DNA of 44,352 bases from the NCBI GenBank assembly GCA_045592125.1, contig JAZNUE010000036.1:1-44352 (forward strand), given 5' to 3'. Below, in pieces: positions 7,451 to 17,400 of the stretch; within the stretch, counting starts at the first letter, position 1, and each line of letters opens with the position of its first letter. Origin of the DNA: HGM04593 sp045592125. GTDB taxonomy: Bacteria; Bacteroidota; Bacteroidia; Bacteroidales; Bacteroidaceae. The translations under genes and the position numbers were made by a program. Under the pieces are notes generated by a model. It was not told the origin of the DNA and ran no database searches. It saw nothing but the letters and a program-made list of their open reading frames with translations.

Positions 7451-8836
7451 TTACTCAGCCTTTGGCTTGCGGCCACATTTTCTCTTTGGTTTCTCCTCGG
7501 CTACTGCCTCTGCCGCAGGTTCTTCCTTCTTGGCAGCCTTCTTTGCCTTTGTAGCAAGCTTGGCCTTGAGCTGCTCGACCTCGGCCTCGAGCTGTACAAT
7601 CTCAACCTCCTGGTTGTCGATTACCTGCTGCAATGCACCAAGTTCCTCGTTGTCCATGTCGGGATACTGTGCACGTACACGTGCGAGGAAGTCACCCAGG
7701 ATGTTCATGTAGTTTGTGAACGCGTCGTATGGAGACTCATATATGCAACGCTCGGTGATGATTCCGTTCTGCTTTGTAGTCATGAATCGGAGGTTCTCGG
7801 CTGCCTGCAGGTAGTCGAAGTCCTGCTTCAGTTTCTTGTCATCGGTAAGCATGATACGGTCGGCAACACTGTATAGCTTGTTGAATGCCTCGCGCTGCAA
7901 TGTATTACCCAGCCAAGAGCTGGCGTCGCGCTCCTCGTCCATCCATGAGAGCGGATATGGCACTTCAAGCGGGCCCACAGACTTGTGGTTGTCGATAACC
8001 TCAGACGGTGTCGAGAATGTGATACCCTTTGCAGCAGCGCATGCAGGCAGTGCCTTCATGAAGTCAAGGATATGCGACTCAAGAGGCTGTGCCATACCTA
8101 TTGCAGAGAGGTTCATGAAAATGTTTATTACATTCTCCTCGTCGGGGAACTGCGAAATCCAGTCGATATAAGTCTCGGCAAAGAGAGGGTACTCGCTCCA
8201 CTCGGGATTAGAGAAACGGAGTGAGATGTCGTCGGAGAGCTTGTAGTCGCGGAGCAGGAGCTTCAGGTTTGAAGCAAGCGAGCAGTTGTACACGAAGTGA
8301 GGGCTCTTCCATGCGAGAATGTGCTTGGCACCCTCGGTAAGCATGCCCTTGAAACCCATCTGCGAGGCCATCTCGCCAATCTCGTCGGAATAGATGAGGC
8401 CTGAGTTACGCAGCACCTTCGGCTTCTTGCCGAAGAGTTCCTTTATCTTGCGGTTCTGGCGCATAACCTCTTCCATGAATACCTCCTTTGAGGCCAGAGA
8501 AGAGAGGCCGTGCGAATAAGGCTCGCAAAGGAACTCGCAGCTGCCAGTCCTGTTAATCTCATGAAGCAGCTCAATAACCTGCGGAGCATAAAGCTCAAGC
8601 ATCTCAAGGCCTACGCCCGATACCGAGAACGCAACCTTGAATGCGCCATTGCTCTCCTTTATCATCTCAAGCATGGCCTGCAATGCAGGGACATAAGACT
8701 TCTCGGCAAGTTCAATTGTCATGCTCTCGTTAGCATAGTCATCATAGTAGTAGTGGTCACTGCCTATGTCGAAGAAACGGTAACGTTTCAACTGTCTGAT
8801 CTGATGCAACTCGAAATAGAAACAGATTGTTTTCAT
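7451..8836 (-). CDS. GH57 alpha-amylase-like protein, catalytic residues apparently lost
   Basis: 461 residues, with a GH57 barrel over about 1-400. Recognisable family regions are CFYFELHQI at the N-terminus (HQP in active members) and GSCEFLCEPYSHGL at 98-111. In the region holding the catalytic Glu, Bacteroidota homologues as I recall them read RNTELIY; here it is RNSGLIY with Gly146. In the region holding the catalytic Asp, FMDYETFGEH is expected; here it is FMNLSAIGMA with Asn242. Both catalytic residues thus seem replaced. GH57 'alpha-amylase-like' proteins lacking one or both catalytic residues are known from Bacteroidota. Residues of about 385-430 form a coiled coil, followed by an Ala/Lys/Glu-rich tail ending KPKRKCGRKPKAE, which is AT-hook-like. 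It is the last gene of the glucan operon, 22 nt after the GT4 gene. Likely a binding or scaffold protein for glycogen-like polymer rather than an enzyme. Confidence 0.85.
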   Translation of the reverse strand: MKTICFYFELHQIRQLKRYRFFDIGSDHYYYDDYANESMTIELAEKSYVPALQAMLEMIKESNGAFKVAFSVSGVGLEMLELYAPQVIELLHEINRTGSCEFLCEPYSHGLSSLASKEVFMEEVMRQNRKIKELFGKKPKVLRNSGLIYSDEIGEMASQMGFKGMLTEGAKHILAWKSPHFVYNCSLASNLKLLLRDYKLSDDISLRFSNPEWSEYPLFAETYIDWISQFPDEENVINIFMNLSAIGMAQPLESHILDFMKALPACAAAKGITFSTPSEVIDNHKSVGPLEVPYPLSWMDEERDASSWLGNTLQREAFNKLYSVADRIMLTDDKKLKQDFDYLQAAENLRFMTTKQNGIITERCIYESPYDAFTNYMNILGDFLARVRAQYPDMDNEELGALQQVIDNQEVEIVQLEAEVEQLKAKLATKAKKAAKKEEPAAEAVAEEKPKRKCGRKPKAE

Positions 8837-8858
8837 ATTATTTCTTTGATTTTAATTA

Positions 8859-10121
8859 TTACCAACCCAATACTTTCTCATACATTTTACGCAGCCTCAA
8901 TGCTACATCCTCCCAAGTGATACTGTCAACCTCCTTGCGGCCTTCAACCTTCAGATACTCATACAACGATTCGTTGTTGCAGATTGAGTAGATTGCGTCG
9001 GCCATGGCATTAATATCCCAATAGTCGGTCTTTATGCACTTGTCGAGAATCTCGGCACAGCCCGACTGCTTTGAGATGATGGAAGGGACGTCGCACTGCA
9101 TTGCCTCAAGAGGCGAGATACCGAACGGTTCGCTTACCGAAGGCATGATGTACACGTCGCTGGCCTTGAGGCACTCGTATACCTGACGCCCGCGCATGAA
9201 ACCCGGGAAGTGGAAACGGTCCGAGATGCCGCGCTGTGCCACAAGGCGTATCATGTCGTTCATCATGTCGCCGCTGCCGGCCATGCAGAAGCGGATGTTC
9301 CTGGTCTTCTTGAGAACCTGCGCAGCAGCCTCTACGAAGTACTCTGGACCCTTCTGCATTGTAATACGGCCAAGGAATGTAACCACCTTCTCGCCAGGAA
9401 TCTTCTTTGGGACAATGTCAAGGATGTCCTGTGACAGCGGAGTTACCGCGTTGTGCAGCGTAGACACCTTGTCGGGGTGCTGGTGATACTTGTGGATAAC
9501 AGTCTGGCGTGTAAGCTCGCTCACACAGAAGATATGGTCAGCATTGTCCATACCGTTCTTCTCTATTGCATACACAGTGGGGTTTACATTGCCGCGGCTG
9601 CGGTCAAAGTCGGTAGCATGCACGTGGATAACCAGTTTCTTGCCCGATACCTGCTTTGCATGTATGCCTGCAGGGTATGTGAGCCAGTCGTGAGAGTGGA
9701 TAATGTCGAACTCCTCTGTGCGCGCCACTACGCCTGCTATGATAGAGTAATTGTTAATCTCGTCGTGAAGATTGTCGGGATATCCTCCTGCAAACTCCAT
9801 GCAGCCAAGGTCATTGGTGTGCATGTAGCTGAAGTCGCTGTATATGTGCTCCCTGTAACGGTAATACTCCTCGGGAGTCATTACGTTGCCAATGCGTGAG
9901 TTGACATAGTCATGGTTGACATCCTTCCACACAATGGGCACGGAGTTCATCGCGACTATCCTAAGGAAACTATTGTCCTCGTCACCATATGGTTTGGGGA
10001 TACAGAACTTAATCTCCACATCGCCCTGCTGAACGAATCCTTTAGTAAGTCCGTAACTTGCAGTGCCGAGTCCGCCCGAGATATGAGGGGGGAACTCCCA
10101 ACCGAACATTAATACTTTCAT
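8859..10121 (-). CDS. Glycogen-synthase-like glycosyltransferase, GT4 type
   Basis: GT-B fold glycosyltransferase of 420 residues. The N-terminal nucleotide-sugar transferase loop is WEFPPHISGGLGTASYGL (residues 9-26). HSHDW and HVHATDFDRSRG (about 140-175) are acceptor-side motifs typical of starch/glycogen synthase relatives. The C-terminal half has FLGRITMQKGPEYFVEAA and the donor-site E-x7-E motif SEPFGISPLEAM. Glycogen synthesis in Bacteroidota lacking a classical GlgA is attributed to such enzymes next to debranching enzyme and GH57 genes; that is family knowledge and not proven here. It lies between those two genes, 3 nt after the debranching enzyme gene. Cytoplasmic. Confidence 0.88.
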   Translation of the reverse strand: MKVLMFGWEFPPHISGGLGTASYGLTKGFVQQGDVEIKFCIPKPYGDEDNSFLRIVAMNSVPIVWKDVNHDYVNSRIGNVMTPEEYYRYREHIYSDFSYMHTNDLGCMEFAGGYPDNLHDEINNYSIIAGVVARTEEFDIIHSHDWLTYPAGIHAKQVSGKKLVIHVHATDFDRSRGNVNPTVYAIEKNGMDNADHIFCVSELTRQTVIHKYHQHPDKVSTLHNAVTPLSQDILDIVPKKIPGEKVVTFLGRITMQKGPEYFVEAAAQVLKKTRNIRFCMAGSGDMMNDMIRLVAQRGISDRFHFPGFMRGRQVYECLKASDVYIMPSVSEPFGISPLEAMQCDVPSIISKQSGCAEILDKCIKTDYWDINAMADAIYSICNNESLYEYLKVEGRKEVDSITWEDVALRLRKMYEKVLGW

Positions 10122-10124
10122 ATC

Positions 10125-12077
10125 TTATCCCTCCAATTTTGATTCGTACTGTTTTAGTATCTGGCTTGTCCTCAGTATAGCGGCTACGTTCATAGCGAAG
10201 GCCACGGCACCGCGTCCCTTGAATGGCGGGTTGCCGTCGAACACCTCAGGAATTGAGCCAATGCAGTGCTGCACAATCTCATCCTCATAGCCAATCATCT
10301 GGCGCTGCACGAATGAAACGCCGCTGAGCTTGTATATCTTGAGATACGCCTCATAGTAGAAGCCTCCCAGCCATGGCCATGCTGTACCCTGGTGGTAGGC
10401 ATAGTCGCGCTGAATCTGAGGACCTACATAGTTGGGATTGTAGCCCACGCTCTTGGGCGACAATGAACGCAGGCCGCGCGGGGTGAGGAGCTCCTTGGTA
10501 ACAGTGTCAAGCACCCTCTTCTTCTGCCTTGAGTCGAGCGGAGAGTGGTCGAGCGCAACTGCGAATATCATGTTTGGTCGTACGCTCCAGTCGACATAGT
10601 CGCCGTCGACATAGTCATAGAGATAGCCGTGCTCGTTTACGAACACCTCGGTAAACGCCTTGCCTGCCAGCGGGATAAGGCGTGCAAGCGACGCCTTGAC
10701 ATCCTCGTTGCGTGTAAGCACAGCCATCTCCTCAAAGAACTTGAGGGCATTATACCACAACGCGTTAATCTCTACAACATAGCCTGTACGCGGAACAACC
10801 GGACGGCCGTTTGCCGTAGAGTTCATCCATGTAACAGCCTTGTCGCGGCCATATGTTGCAAGCAGGCCGTTCTGCGCTACGCGCAGGTTGCTGTGCCTGT
10901 TATTGCGCACGAAGTCGTAGATGAGCATGAGCAGGTCGCCATACTTGTCACGGCAGGCCTCAATGCCACACTCGTTGGCATACTGCTGTATTGCCCACAC
11001 TGCCCACAGAAGGACATCGGGGTGCTCCATCTCGTATATCTTGCACTCGCTCTCCCTGTCGTGGATGTAGTCCTCAATGGCAATGCGGGCAGTCTTCATA
11101 ACCCTTTCATACTCCTCTACATTGCCCTGCGAGAGCGTAAGGCCTGGCAGCGAGACAAAGAGGTCGCGTGCACGGCACTTGAACCACGGGTAGCCCGCAA
11201 GGATGTAGGTGTGCTGGCCCTGGACGTTGAAGAACTGGTTGCCTGCGCACTTCATGCAGTTCATGAAGTCGTCGCGCAAGAAGCGGATTTCCTCTTCATG
11301 CTCAAAGGCCGCCTTCATGGTGCGTGATGTCATTGGAGAGACGCCGCCCGAGAAGACAATGCTCTCGCCGGCCTTCATCTTAACCTCGAAATAGCCGGGA
11401 ACATAGAGGTCCTCGTTGAAATCGTATCCGCGCTCAAGCTCCTTGACATACTCAATGCCACGGTACCAGTCGGGACGGTACACGAACTCGTTCTTCTTGT
11501 TAAGCTGCATGTAGAGGTCGGGGTAGTCGGCATACATGCGCATGCTGATACCGTTCTCAACCTCCTTGTAGCTGCGGTCGGCAATGTTGTTCTCATGCGT
11601 ATACTCGCGCACGCTGCGGAAAGCGCAGAACGGGCGCAGGCGCAATGTAACAGCAGTGTTGGCCTTGAGCAGGGTGTAACGGATCAGGATTCTGTTCTCG
11701 TGATGTACAAAGGCTTTCTCTTTCTTAAGCCACACGCCGCCCACATTGTAAATAGTGGTAGGCACACGCTCCCAGGCAAACTCACGGATGTACTTGTTGC
11801 CTCGAGGACTGAAGTTGTCACCATTGTACTTGTGCAGGCCCAGGTTGAACTCTGCGCCATGCAGCACTACAGTCTCATCGAGCGACGACAGCAACACATG
11901 GTTCTCGTCATCGAGTTCGGGGATGGGGACAACCAACAGGCCATGGTACTTACGCGTGTTACAGTCAACGATTGTAGAACAGTGGTAAGCACCTGAGCGG
12001 TTAGTTCTCAGAATCTCCTTTTGCAACGACTCTTCCAAGTTCGTCATCAGCGTTTTTTCGAATCGCAAATAACTCAT
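10125..12077 (-). CDS. Glycogen debranching enzyme / amylo-alpha-1,6-glucosidase family
   Basis: 650 residues, a normal length for the bacterial two-domain form. The N-terminal beta-sandwich domain (about 15-260) includes NRSGAYHCSTIVDCNTRKYHGLLV. An (alpha/alpha)6-barrel domain (about 290-640) follows, with WAVWAIQQY, the WMNS segment at about 420, and near the end DYAYHQGTAWPWLGGFYYEAYLK, the characteristic GDE C-terminal signature. It hydrolyses alpha-1,6 branches left after phosphorylase or amylase trimming. There is no signal peptide, so it is cytoplasmic. First gene of the three-gene glucan operon, with its own consensus promoter. Confidence 0.9.
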   Translation of the reverse strand: MSYLRFEKTLMTNLEESLQKEILRTNRSGAYHCSTIVDCNTRKYHGLLVVPIPELDDENHVLLSSLDETVVLHGAEFNLGLHKYNGDNFSPRGNKYIREFAWERVPTTIYNVGGVWLKKEKAFVHHENRILIRYTLLKANTAVTLRLRPFCAFRSVREYTHENNIADRSYKEVENGISMRMYADYPDLYMQLNKKNEFVYRPDWYRGIEYVKELERGYDFNEDLYVPGYFEVKMKAGESIVFSGGVSPMTSRTMKAAFEHEEEIRFLRDDFMNCMKCAGNQFFNVQGQHTYILAGYPWFKCRARDLFVSLPGLTLSQGNVEEYERVMKTARIAIEDYIHDRESECKIYEMEHPDVLLWAVWAIQQYANECGIEACRDKYGDLLMLIYDFVRNNRHSNLRVAQNGLLATYGRDKAVTWMNSTANGRPVVPRTGYVVEINALWYNALKFFEEMAVLTRNEDVKASLARLIPLAGKAFTEVFVNEHGYLYDYVDGDYVDWSVRPNMIFAVALDHSPLDSRQKKRVLDTVTKELLTPRGLRSLSPKSVGYNPNYVGPQIQRDYAYHQGTAWPWLGGFYYEAYLKIYKLSGVSFVQRQMIGYEDEIVQHCIGSIPEVFDGNPPFKGRGAVAFAMNVAAILRTSQILKQYESKLEG

Positions 12078-12120
12078 CTCGTACGAATTTATATGTTAAA
12101 AACAAATTTCTACAACTCCC

Positions 12121-12152
12121 CAAATATAACAATTATTAAATTGAGCAGCAAG
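12121..12152 (-). promoter_or_regulatory. Promoter of the glucan operon
   Basis: Minus strand: CTTG (12149-12152), 20 nt, TATATTTG (12121-12128), 44 nt upstream of the debranching-enzyme start. The -7 match is full and the -33 has TTG. Confidence 0.7.
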
Positions 12153-12233
12153 CAAGAGAGAGTAATTTTTAAAAAAATACTAAAAAACAGGGGGAAAGCC
12201 GCAAAATAATGTACAAAAAGGGTCAGGAAGCGA

Positions 12234-12289
12234 ACAGAGTACAGGTAACAGAGTACAGAGAACAGAGTACAGAGTACAGAGAACAGAGT
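12234..12289. repeat. Heptanucleotide tract, 8 units (ACAGAGT/ACAGAGA)
   Basis: Exactly eight consecutive 7-nt units: ACAGAGT, ACAGGTA, ACAGAGT, ACAGAGA, ACAGAGT, ACAGAGT, ACAGAGA, ACAGAGT. It lies between the glucan-operon promoter and the lipid-kinase gene. Confidence 0.9.
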
Positions 12290-12361
12290 TGCATTCGCAA
12301 GCAGGAGATTCCTTGCGCGGGGGCCAAAGGCAATGGCAAGGCACACTCACGGAAAGGCCTG

Positions 12362-13318
12362 TCAGCGTCTCTTCTTGCCTATTCTTGAGGGGATTATAAG
12401 ATTCAGTGCCTCTGGCTCAACGGTCACGTGCAGCGGGAACTCAGGCCTGAACGGGCGGCCGTCTATTCCGATACTGGCGCCGCCCACATCCTCAATGAGG
12501 ACATCGGTTGTCCTGAAAGGCTCAACCAGCCTGAAGTTGAGTATCCTGCGGCGCACCATCATGAGCATGCCCTCAAGGATACCGAAGAACTTGGGCAGGC
12601 GTATTGCCGAGACGTCGAGCCATCCGTTATAAGGCACGGCACTAGGTGTCATCCCGTACCCGCGCGAGTTGCCAATACAAAGCATCATAAGTTTCTTGTC
12701 CACCGTCTGGCAGTTGAGCCTAAGCTTCATGCGGAAATTACGGCGGCTGAAAAGTATGTGGAAAAATCCAAGGACACGTGAGGCTGCCTTTGCAACAAGC
12801 GCAATCTTCCTGTTGGCAATCTCCACCACCTGGGCCGACACGCCTATGTTGAGCACATTAAGGAAATAGCGCCGCTTCTCCTCGCCGCCTGAGGTGTACG
12901 TGCAGCAGCCTACATCAATCCTGCGCACCCTGTGGGTCATTATGCAGTCAATGGCGGCCTTGTAGTCGCCATCGGGCATGCCCCAGTAGGCAGCAAAGTC
13001 ATTCGCAATGCCGCACGGCACAATGCCAAGAGAGACTGCGGCGCGGCTGGGCGATGACATTATCCCGTTAATAGCATCCTGCAGCACGCCGTCACCGCCT
13101 ATGACAACTACCGTCTCATAGCCATTGTCGGCAAACATGCGCGCCTGACGCTCTATGGAACCGAAATCCTCCGACTGGATGAAGTCATACTCCACGCCCT
13201 TGCCCTTAAGGTAGTCGCGGATTTCCTTCCACTTTCTCATGGGGCGCAAGGCGCCTGGCCGGGGCGAATATATTATTCCCCAGCGGTGCCTGTTCCTGCT
13301 GTGAGCCTTTTCATTCAT
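12362..13318 (-). CDS. Diacylglycerol kinase family lipid kinase (YegS/DagK-like)
   Basis: 318 residues. The nucleotide-binding motif VVIGGDGVLQDAINGI (residues 71-86, GGDG at 74-77) follows a Rossmann-like N-terminal domain starting WGIIYSPRPG. The second motif GIVPCGIANDFA (about 98-109) corresponds to the family's GTGNDFA-type segment. The C-terminal beta-sandwich domain ends with DVSAIR and IGIDGRPFRPEFPLHVTV, also typical. It phosphorylates diacylglycerol or a related lipid in the membrane. Its start codon overlaps the end of miaA by 8 nt (ATGAATGA), so the two are translationally coupled. The lipid substrate cannot be told from sequence. Confidence 0.88.
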   Translation of the reverse strand: MNEKAHSRNRHRWGIIYSPRPGALRPMRKWKEIRDYLKGKGVEYDFIQSEDFGSIERQARMFADNGYETVVVIGGDGVLQDAINGIMSSPSRAAVSLGIVPCGIANDFAAYWGMPDGDYKAAIDCIMTHRVRRIDVGCCTYTSGGEEKRRYFLNVLNIGVSAQVVEIANRKIALVAKAASRVLGFFHILFSRRNFRMKLRLNCQTVDKKLMMLCIGNSRGYGMTPSAVPYNGWLDVSAIRLPKFFGILEGMLMMVRRRILNFRLVEPFRTTDVLIEDVGGASIGIDGRPFRPEFPLHVTVEPEALNLIIPSRIGKKRR

Positions 13319-14243
13319 AGAGCATAGACTTTACCTGTTCAACAATACGCCCGCTCCCCAAGGAAGCGTCGGCCCAGACGATTGGCACGCCACGTTTCTC
13401 CATTCCGCGGAACCAGGTCATCTGGCGTTTCGCGAACTGGTGGATAGCGGTCTCCAGTCCCTTAAGCATATCGTCATACCCCATGGCGCCTGTAAGGTAG
13501 AGAGTAATATACTTGTACTCAAGGCCGTAGTATATAAGCTGGTCGGCCGTCAGCCCGCTATCAAGCAGGCGCTGCACCTCGTCAAGCATGCCTTGCTGGA
13601 GACGCTCGTGCAGGCGGCGGGTAATCCTTTCGCGGCGCACTTCCCTGTCGGCCGCGACGCCAACCACAAGGGCGCTGATTTGCGGGAAAGAGCGTTCCTC
13701 AGCCGGGCGCGTAAGGTAATACTCCTCAATCTCGATGGCGCGGATTGCGCGTTTCTTGCTGTCGGTGTCGGTGCTGTTATGCAGCTGCTTGTATGTAGCC
13801 AGCATAGCAGTGAGCTCCTCAAGCGTCTTGTCTTCAAGGCGAGCACGCAATTCCGGGTTCTCCGGTACAGGCAGCAGGCGATAGCCCCTGAGCACCGATT
13901 CTACATAAAGGCCGCTGCCGCCGCACATGATGGGGAATGCCCCGCGCTGCCTTATATCCTCATAGGCAGCAAGGAAATCGTGCTGGAACTCAAAGAGATT
14001 ATACTTTTCCCCGGCATCGGCAATATCTATAAGGTGAGAAGGGACGGTTATCCCGCCGCGCGTATATTCTGCAATATCCTTGCCGGTGCCTATATCCATG
14101 CCACGGTACACCTGGCGGCTGTCGGCGCTGATAATCTCGGCGCTGCCTATTGAGAGCGCAATGTCAACAGCAAGCGAGGTCTTGCCGCAGGCTGTCGGGC
14201 CCACGACTGCAAGAATGTCATATTTCTCCTTACGCTGCTGCAT
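13311..14243 (-). CDS. miaA: tRNA dimethylallyltransferase
   Basis: Transfers the dimethylallyl group to N6 of A37 in tRNAs that read UNN codons. 310 residues, normal length. The P-loop GPTACGKTS is at 15-23, SADSRQVYRGMDIGTGK follows at about 40-56, and HLIDI and CGGSGLYVESVLRG continue the family pattern. The C-terminal end has the usual FAKRQMTWFRG tRNA-binding segment. It has its own promoter (TTTG-N20-TAACTTCG) and overlaps the lipid-kinase gene downstream. Confidence 0.96.
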   Translation of the reverse strand: MQQRKEKYDILAVVGPTACGKTSLAVDIALSIGSAEIISADSRQVYRGMDIGTGKDIAEYTRGGITVPSHLIDIADAGEKYNLFEFQHDFLAAYEDIRQRGAFPIMCGGSGLYVESVLRGYRLLPVPENPELRARLEDKTLEELTAMLATYKQLHNSTDTDSKKRAIRAIEIEEYYLTRPAEERSFPQISALVVGVAADREVRRERITRRLHERLQQGMLDEVQRLLDSGLTADQLIYYGLEYKYITLYLTGAMGYDDMLKGLETAIHQFAKRQMTWFRGMEKRGVPIVWADASLGSGRIVEQVKSMLYE

Positions 14244-14265
14244 AGACGGGTTATGTAATATGCCG

Positions 14266-14297
14266 CGAAGTTAATGCAAGTTGGGCGCAATAGCAAA
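14266..14297 (-). promoter_or_regulatory. Promoter of miaA
   Basis: Minus strand: TTTG (14294-14297), 20 nt, TAACTTCG (14266-14273), 22 nt upstream of the miaA start. TTCG in place of TTTG is a common variant. Confidence 0.7.
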
Positions 14298-14414
14298 ATA
14301 TGCCGTTTAAATTTTGTTACAGATTTCTCGTCCCCATCCATAAGAGGGACAGGTAATCCGTGCCATTCATTATATTATAATGTCCGTGCGCGCGAGGATT
14401 TCCATGCATGGCGT

Positions 14415-14468
14415 CATTCACAAGAACAAGACAAGGCGCAATTGCGCCTTGTCTTGTTCTTGTGAATG
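14415..14468. repeat. 54-nt perfect palindrome after the GH85 gene
   Basis: Two 27-nt arms meet at GCGCAA|TTGCGC with no spacer and no mismatch. It begins 9 nt beyond the GH85 stop codon. No T-run follows on either strand, so it is not a standard intrinsic terminator, though the RNA hairpin could still stop transcription or protect the mRNA 3' end. Confidence 0.9.
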
Positions 14469-14477
14469 CAAGTCTGC

Positions 14478-17400
14478 TTACTTGGCAATCTTGAATGAGC
14501 GTATTGCCTTGCCTTCCTTAAGGATTACAACCACATATACGCCGCTAGCAGCGTCGGCGACAGAGACCTCGCGCACCTCGCCTGCACGTACCTCGAACGC
14601 CTCGTTGGCAACCACCTTTCCGGCGGTAGCGAACACTGCCACCTCAAACAGGCCGTCCTCGGCAAAGAGAACGTTGGCAGTGCCCTCGAACGGTTTTGGA
14701 TAGACCATGTAACCGCCCTCGCCGGCAATATCCTCAACAGATGTAACAACAATATAGTCGCTTATGGTCTTTGTAACCGAGCCCCAAGAGTTTGTTGCAA
14801 CTAGCGTAACGGGATACTTGCCGTCACCGCTGTTATATGTAGCATTGGCCGTGGTAGAAGTAGACGCATTCAGGCGCGCGCCCTCAACCATCCATTTTGA
14901 AGACTCGTAGTTGATTGGGAAGCTGCCAGTGAGCATAGGAACACCAAGAGTAGTTGTAAGCTGATTCTGCTTGTAATCAACAGTTCTGCCGTTCTCCTCC
15001 TTACCTGTTGTCATATAACCACCGGGGACAGCTGACGCATTCTTTCCGGTATTCGGGAAGTAGATATAACCCTCGCTGTCGGTCTTCTGCTCCTCAAACG
15101 TGAAGTAGCCCTCAAGGTTTGCGGGAACAGTAGCGTAGCCCTTCATGGCCTCCCTGACCTCGGCCTCGCTAAGGGCCTTGCTCCATATCTGAACCTCGTC
15201 GACCCAGCCTGTAAGGCTCGCGAGGTTAGTCATTGAACCGCCTACATAGAACTTGGCACCATTCTTCCAGTTGTACGGTCCTCTACCACGTGATGTTCCG
15301 TTGGCGATAAGTTTGCCATTAAGATAAAGTTGCAACTCCTTACCGGCCTTCACGGCACATACGTGATACCATACGCCAGGCATCAGGCTATAACCTTCAG
15401 AAAGGATATCTACATCGTTATTGTGCTCGTAGTCTGGCGTACCCGCACGAGGTCCATCAGTTGACAAAGACAACTCATTTTCAGCATTGTCACGTTTGAT
15501 ATTATTATTCTTGGCATAGCCTGCCGGACGGATTGCAGTCCACATCTCGCCCCAAACATTATCGGTCCACGAAGCGCCACTTGTATCATGATTACGGTTA
15601 ACCTTTGTCATAAGCAGAGTACCCAATGACGCGTGCTCGAACTTCTCGACCTTAAACCAAAGAGCAAACGAAGTATTTGTGTACTCGCTCATGATTGCAG
15701 CATCAACTGTAAACTGGTAAGGCTCGCTCATGTAAAGCGACTTTGATACTGTACAAGGAGCGCCGTTGTACTCTGTGCCAGTGGCTATATCGGCCGTAAA
15801 GTTTACCTCGTTATCACCGCTTGTCACCTCAGTAACATCAGATGTTATATTGTTTACCTTCGGCAGGCGTCCTGTCTCCTCGGGAGTAACGAGGATGAGC
15901 GAGCGGTTCATCAGTGTCTGGCCATCCGATGTAACCTCGACATCGTAGCTGCCCACCTCGGGAAGCGAGGCAGTCATGGCAAGCACTCCGTTTTCGCTTG
16001 CAACAAGCTTGTTAGTCAAGGCATTGTATATCTTTATGTCGGCTACAGGATGGTTCGGGTCCTCAAAACCGATTGTAAAATCCTCGTTGGGCTTTATGAC
16101 ATCCTTGTCAACCGTAAGGGTCTCAATCATTGTCAAAGGCTCCTTAATCTCCTGGCTCCATACGATATCGCTCACCGTGCGGCCGTCCTTGCCCACTGCA
16201 CGTACACCAATCTGCAGTGTCTCCACCTGCGGGACAAGGGTCGCGTCAACCACATAAGCGGCCCAGGAAGTCGTTGTCGTGAGCAGAGTCTCTACATCGC
16301 CCTGCTTTACGTAAATCTCATAATACCATGCGCCCACCTCTTCGTTGTATACAGGGCATCCCTCATATTCCGCTGGACGTGTCGCCGGTTCTGGCATGCT
16401 GAACACAACCTTTATGTCGGCACGGTTATAGTAGCGCTTCATTACCTCGGCATGAGTGATAGACGGAGTCTTTGGCTGTTCGCTGAAGGCGGCCGGGATA
16501 AACGCAAGCTCGCCCAGGAGAACCTCATAGGCGGCATTTGTGTTCTTTACAGAAAGGCCTACACAACCGATGACATCACCGGCAGCAAGACCGGCCTCTG
16601 AGGCCTTGATTACTGCCTCGTTCCACTCGCCGGCCTTTATATTGCCGCTGACAGGGATGTACACGAAACTGCTCTCGCCGTTCTCCTTTGCTACCATAAG
16701 CTCAAAGCCTGCTGCGGCGGCCTTGGGCTTGAACACAAGACGGAACTCGTCATTGCCCGAGGCGACGTTCCACCTAGTTGCGAACAGGCGGACATCGGAA
16801 CGCTTTGTAGCGCCGTGTACCTTAAGGCAAGAACCTGCGAACCAGGCATCGTCGTATGTAAAGTCAAGTTTAACCGCGTCGGCAGGGACGGTCTTGCCGT
16901 CACCGTTGTCAACCCACCAGCGCCATGTAGGCAGCATGTCCTGCATACCGTAGTTGTACCACTTGTGGTTCCAGGCCGTAACGCCATTCTTGTTGAAGAA
17001 ACGGCCATTGCCAAGGTTAAAGCGTGTGACGAAAGGGAGGTCGTCGAGTGTAGAGCGCTCGATTACGGCTGTTGCATAGCCATGCCATTTCTGGAGGTCG
17101 CTGAAAGAAGAGCCTATATTCTCGTCGGTTACGGCCGGCATGTTGAGCACATTGCGGTTGCCGCCCGTGAAGAGCATCTCCTGCTTCTTCTGGTACTCGT
17201 TCTGCACGGCATAGTCGCTCTGGCCGCCCTCGGTTGATGATATGTAGAGGGCATTGCGGTCGTGAGCACCCCACACAACAACGCTTACAGGCTGGCGCAT
17301 GAGAGCAGTCCAGCCGGCATTGCCATATTTACCATAGCCGCGTCCCTGCATATCAAAGCCCGCATACACGTCAAATGTTGAGCGTCCAAGCCCCTTGGCC

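Noticed and set aside
12234..12289. Phase-variable coding repeat
   Set aside because: The heptad tract is not inside an ORF nor within a promoter spacer; it starts more than 80 nt upstream of the glucan promoter.
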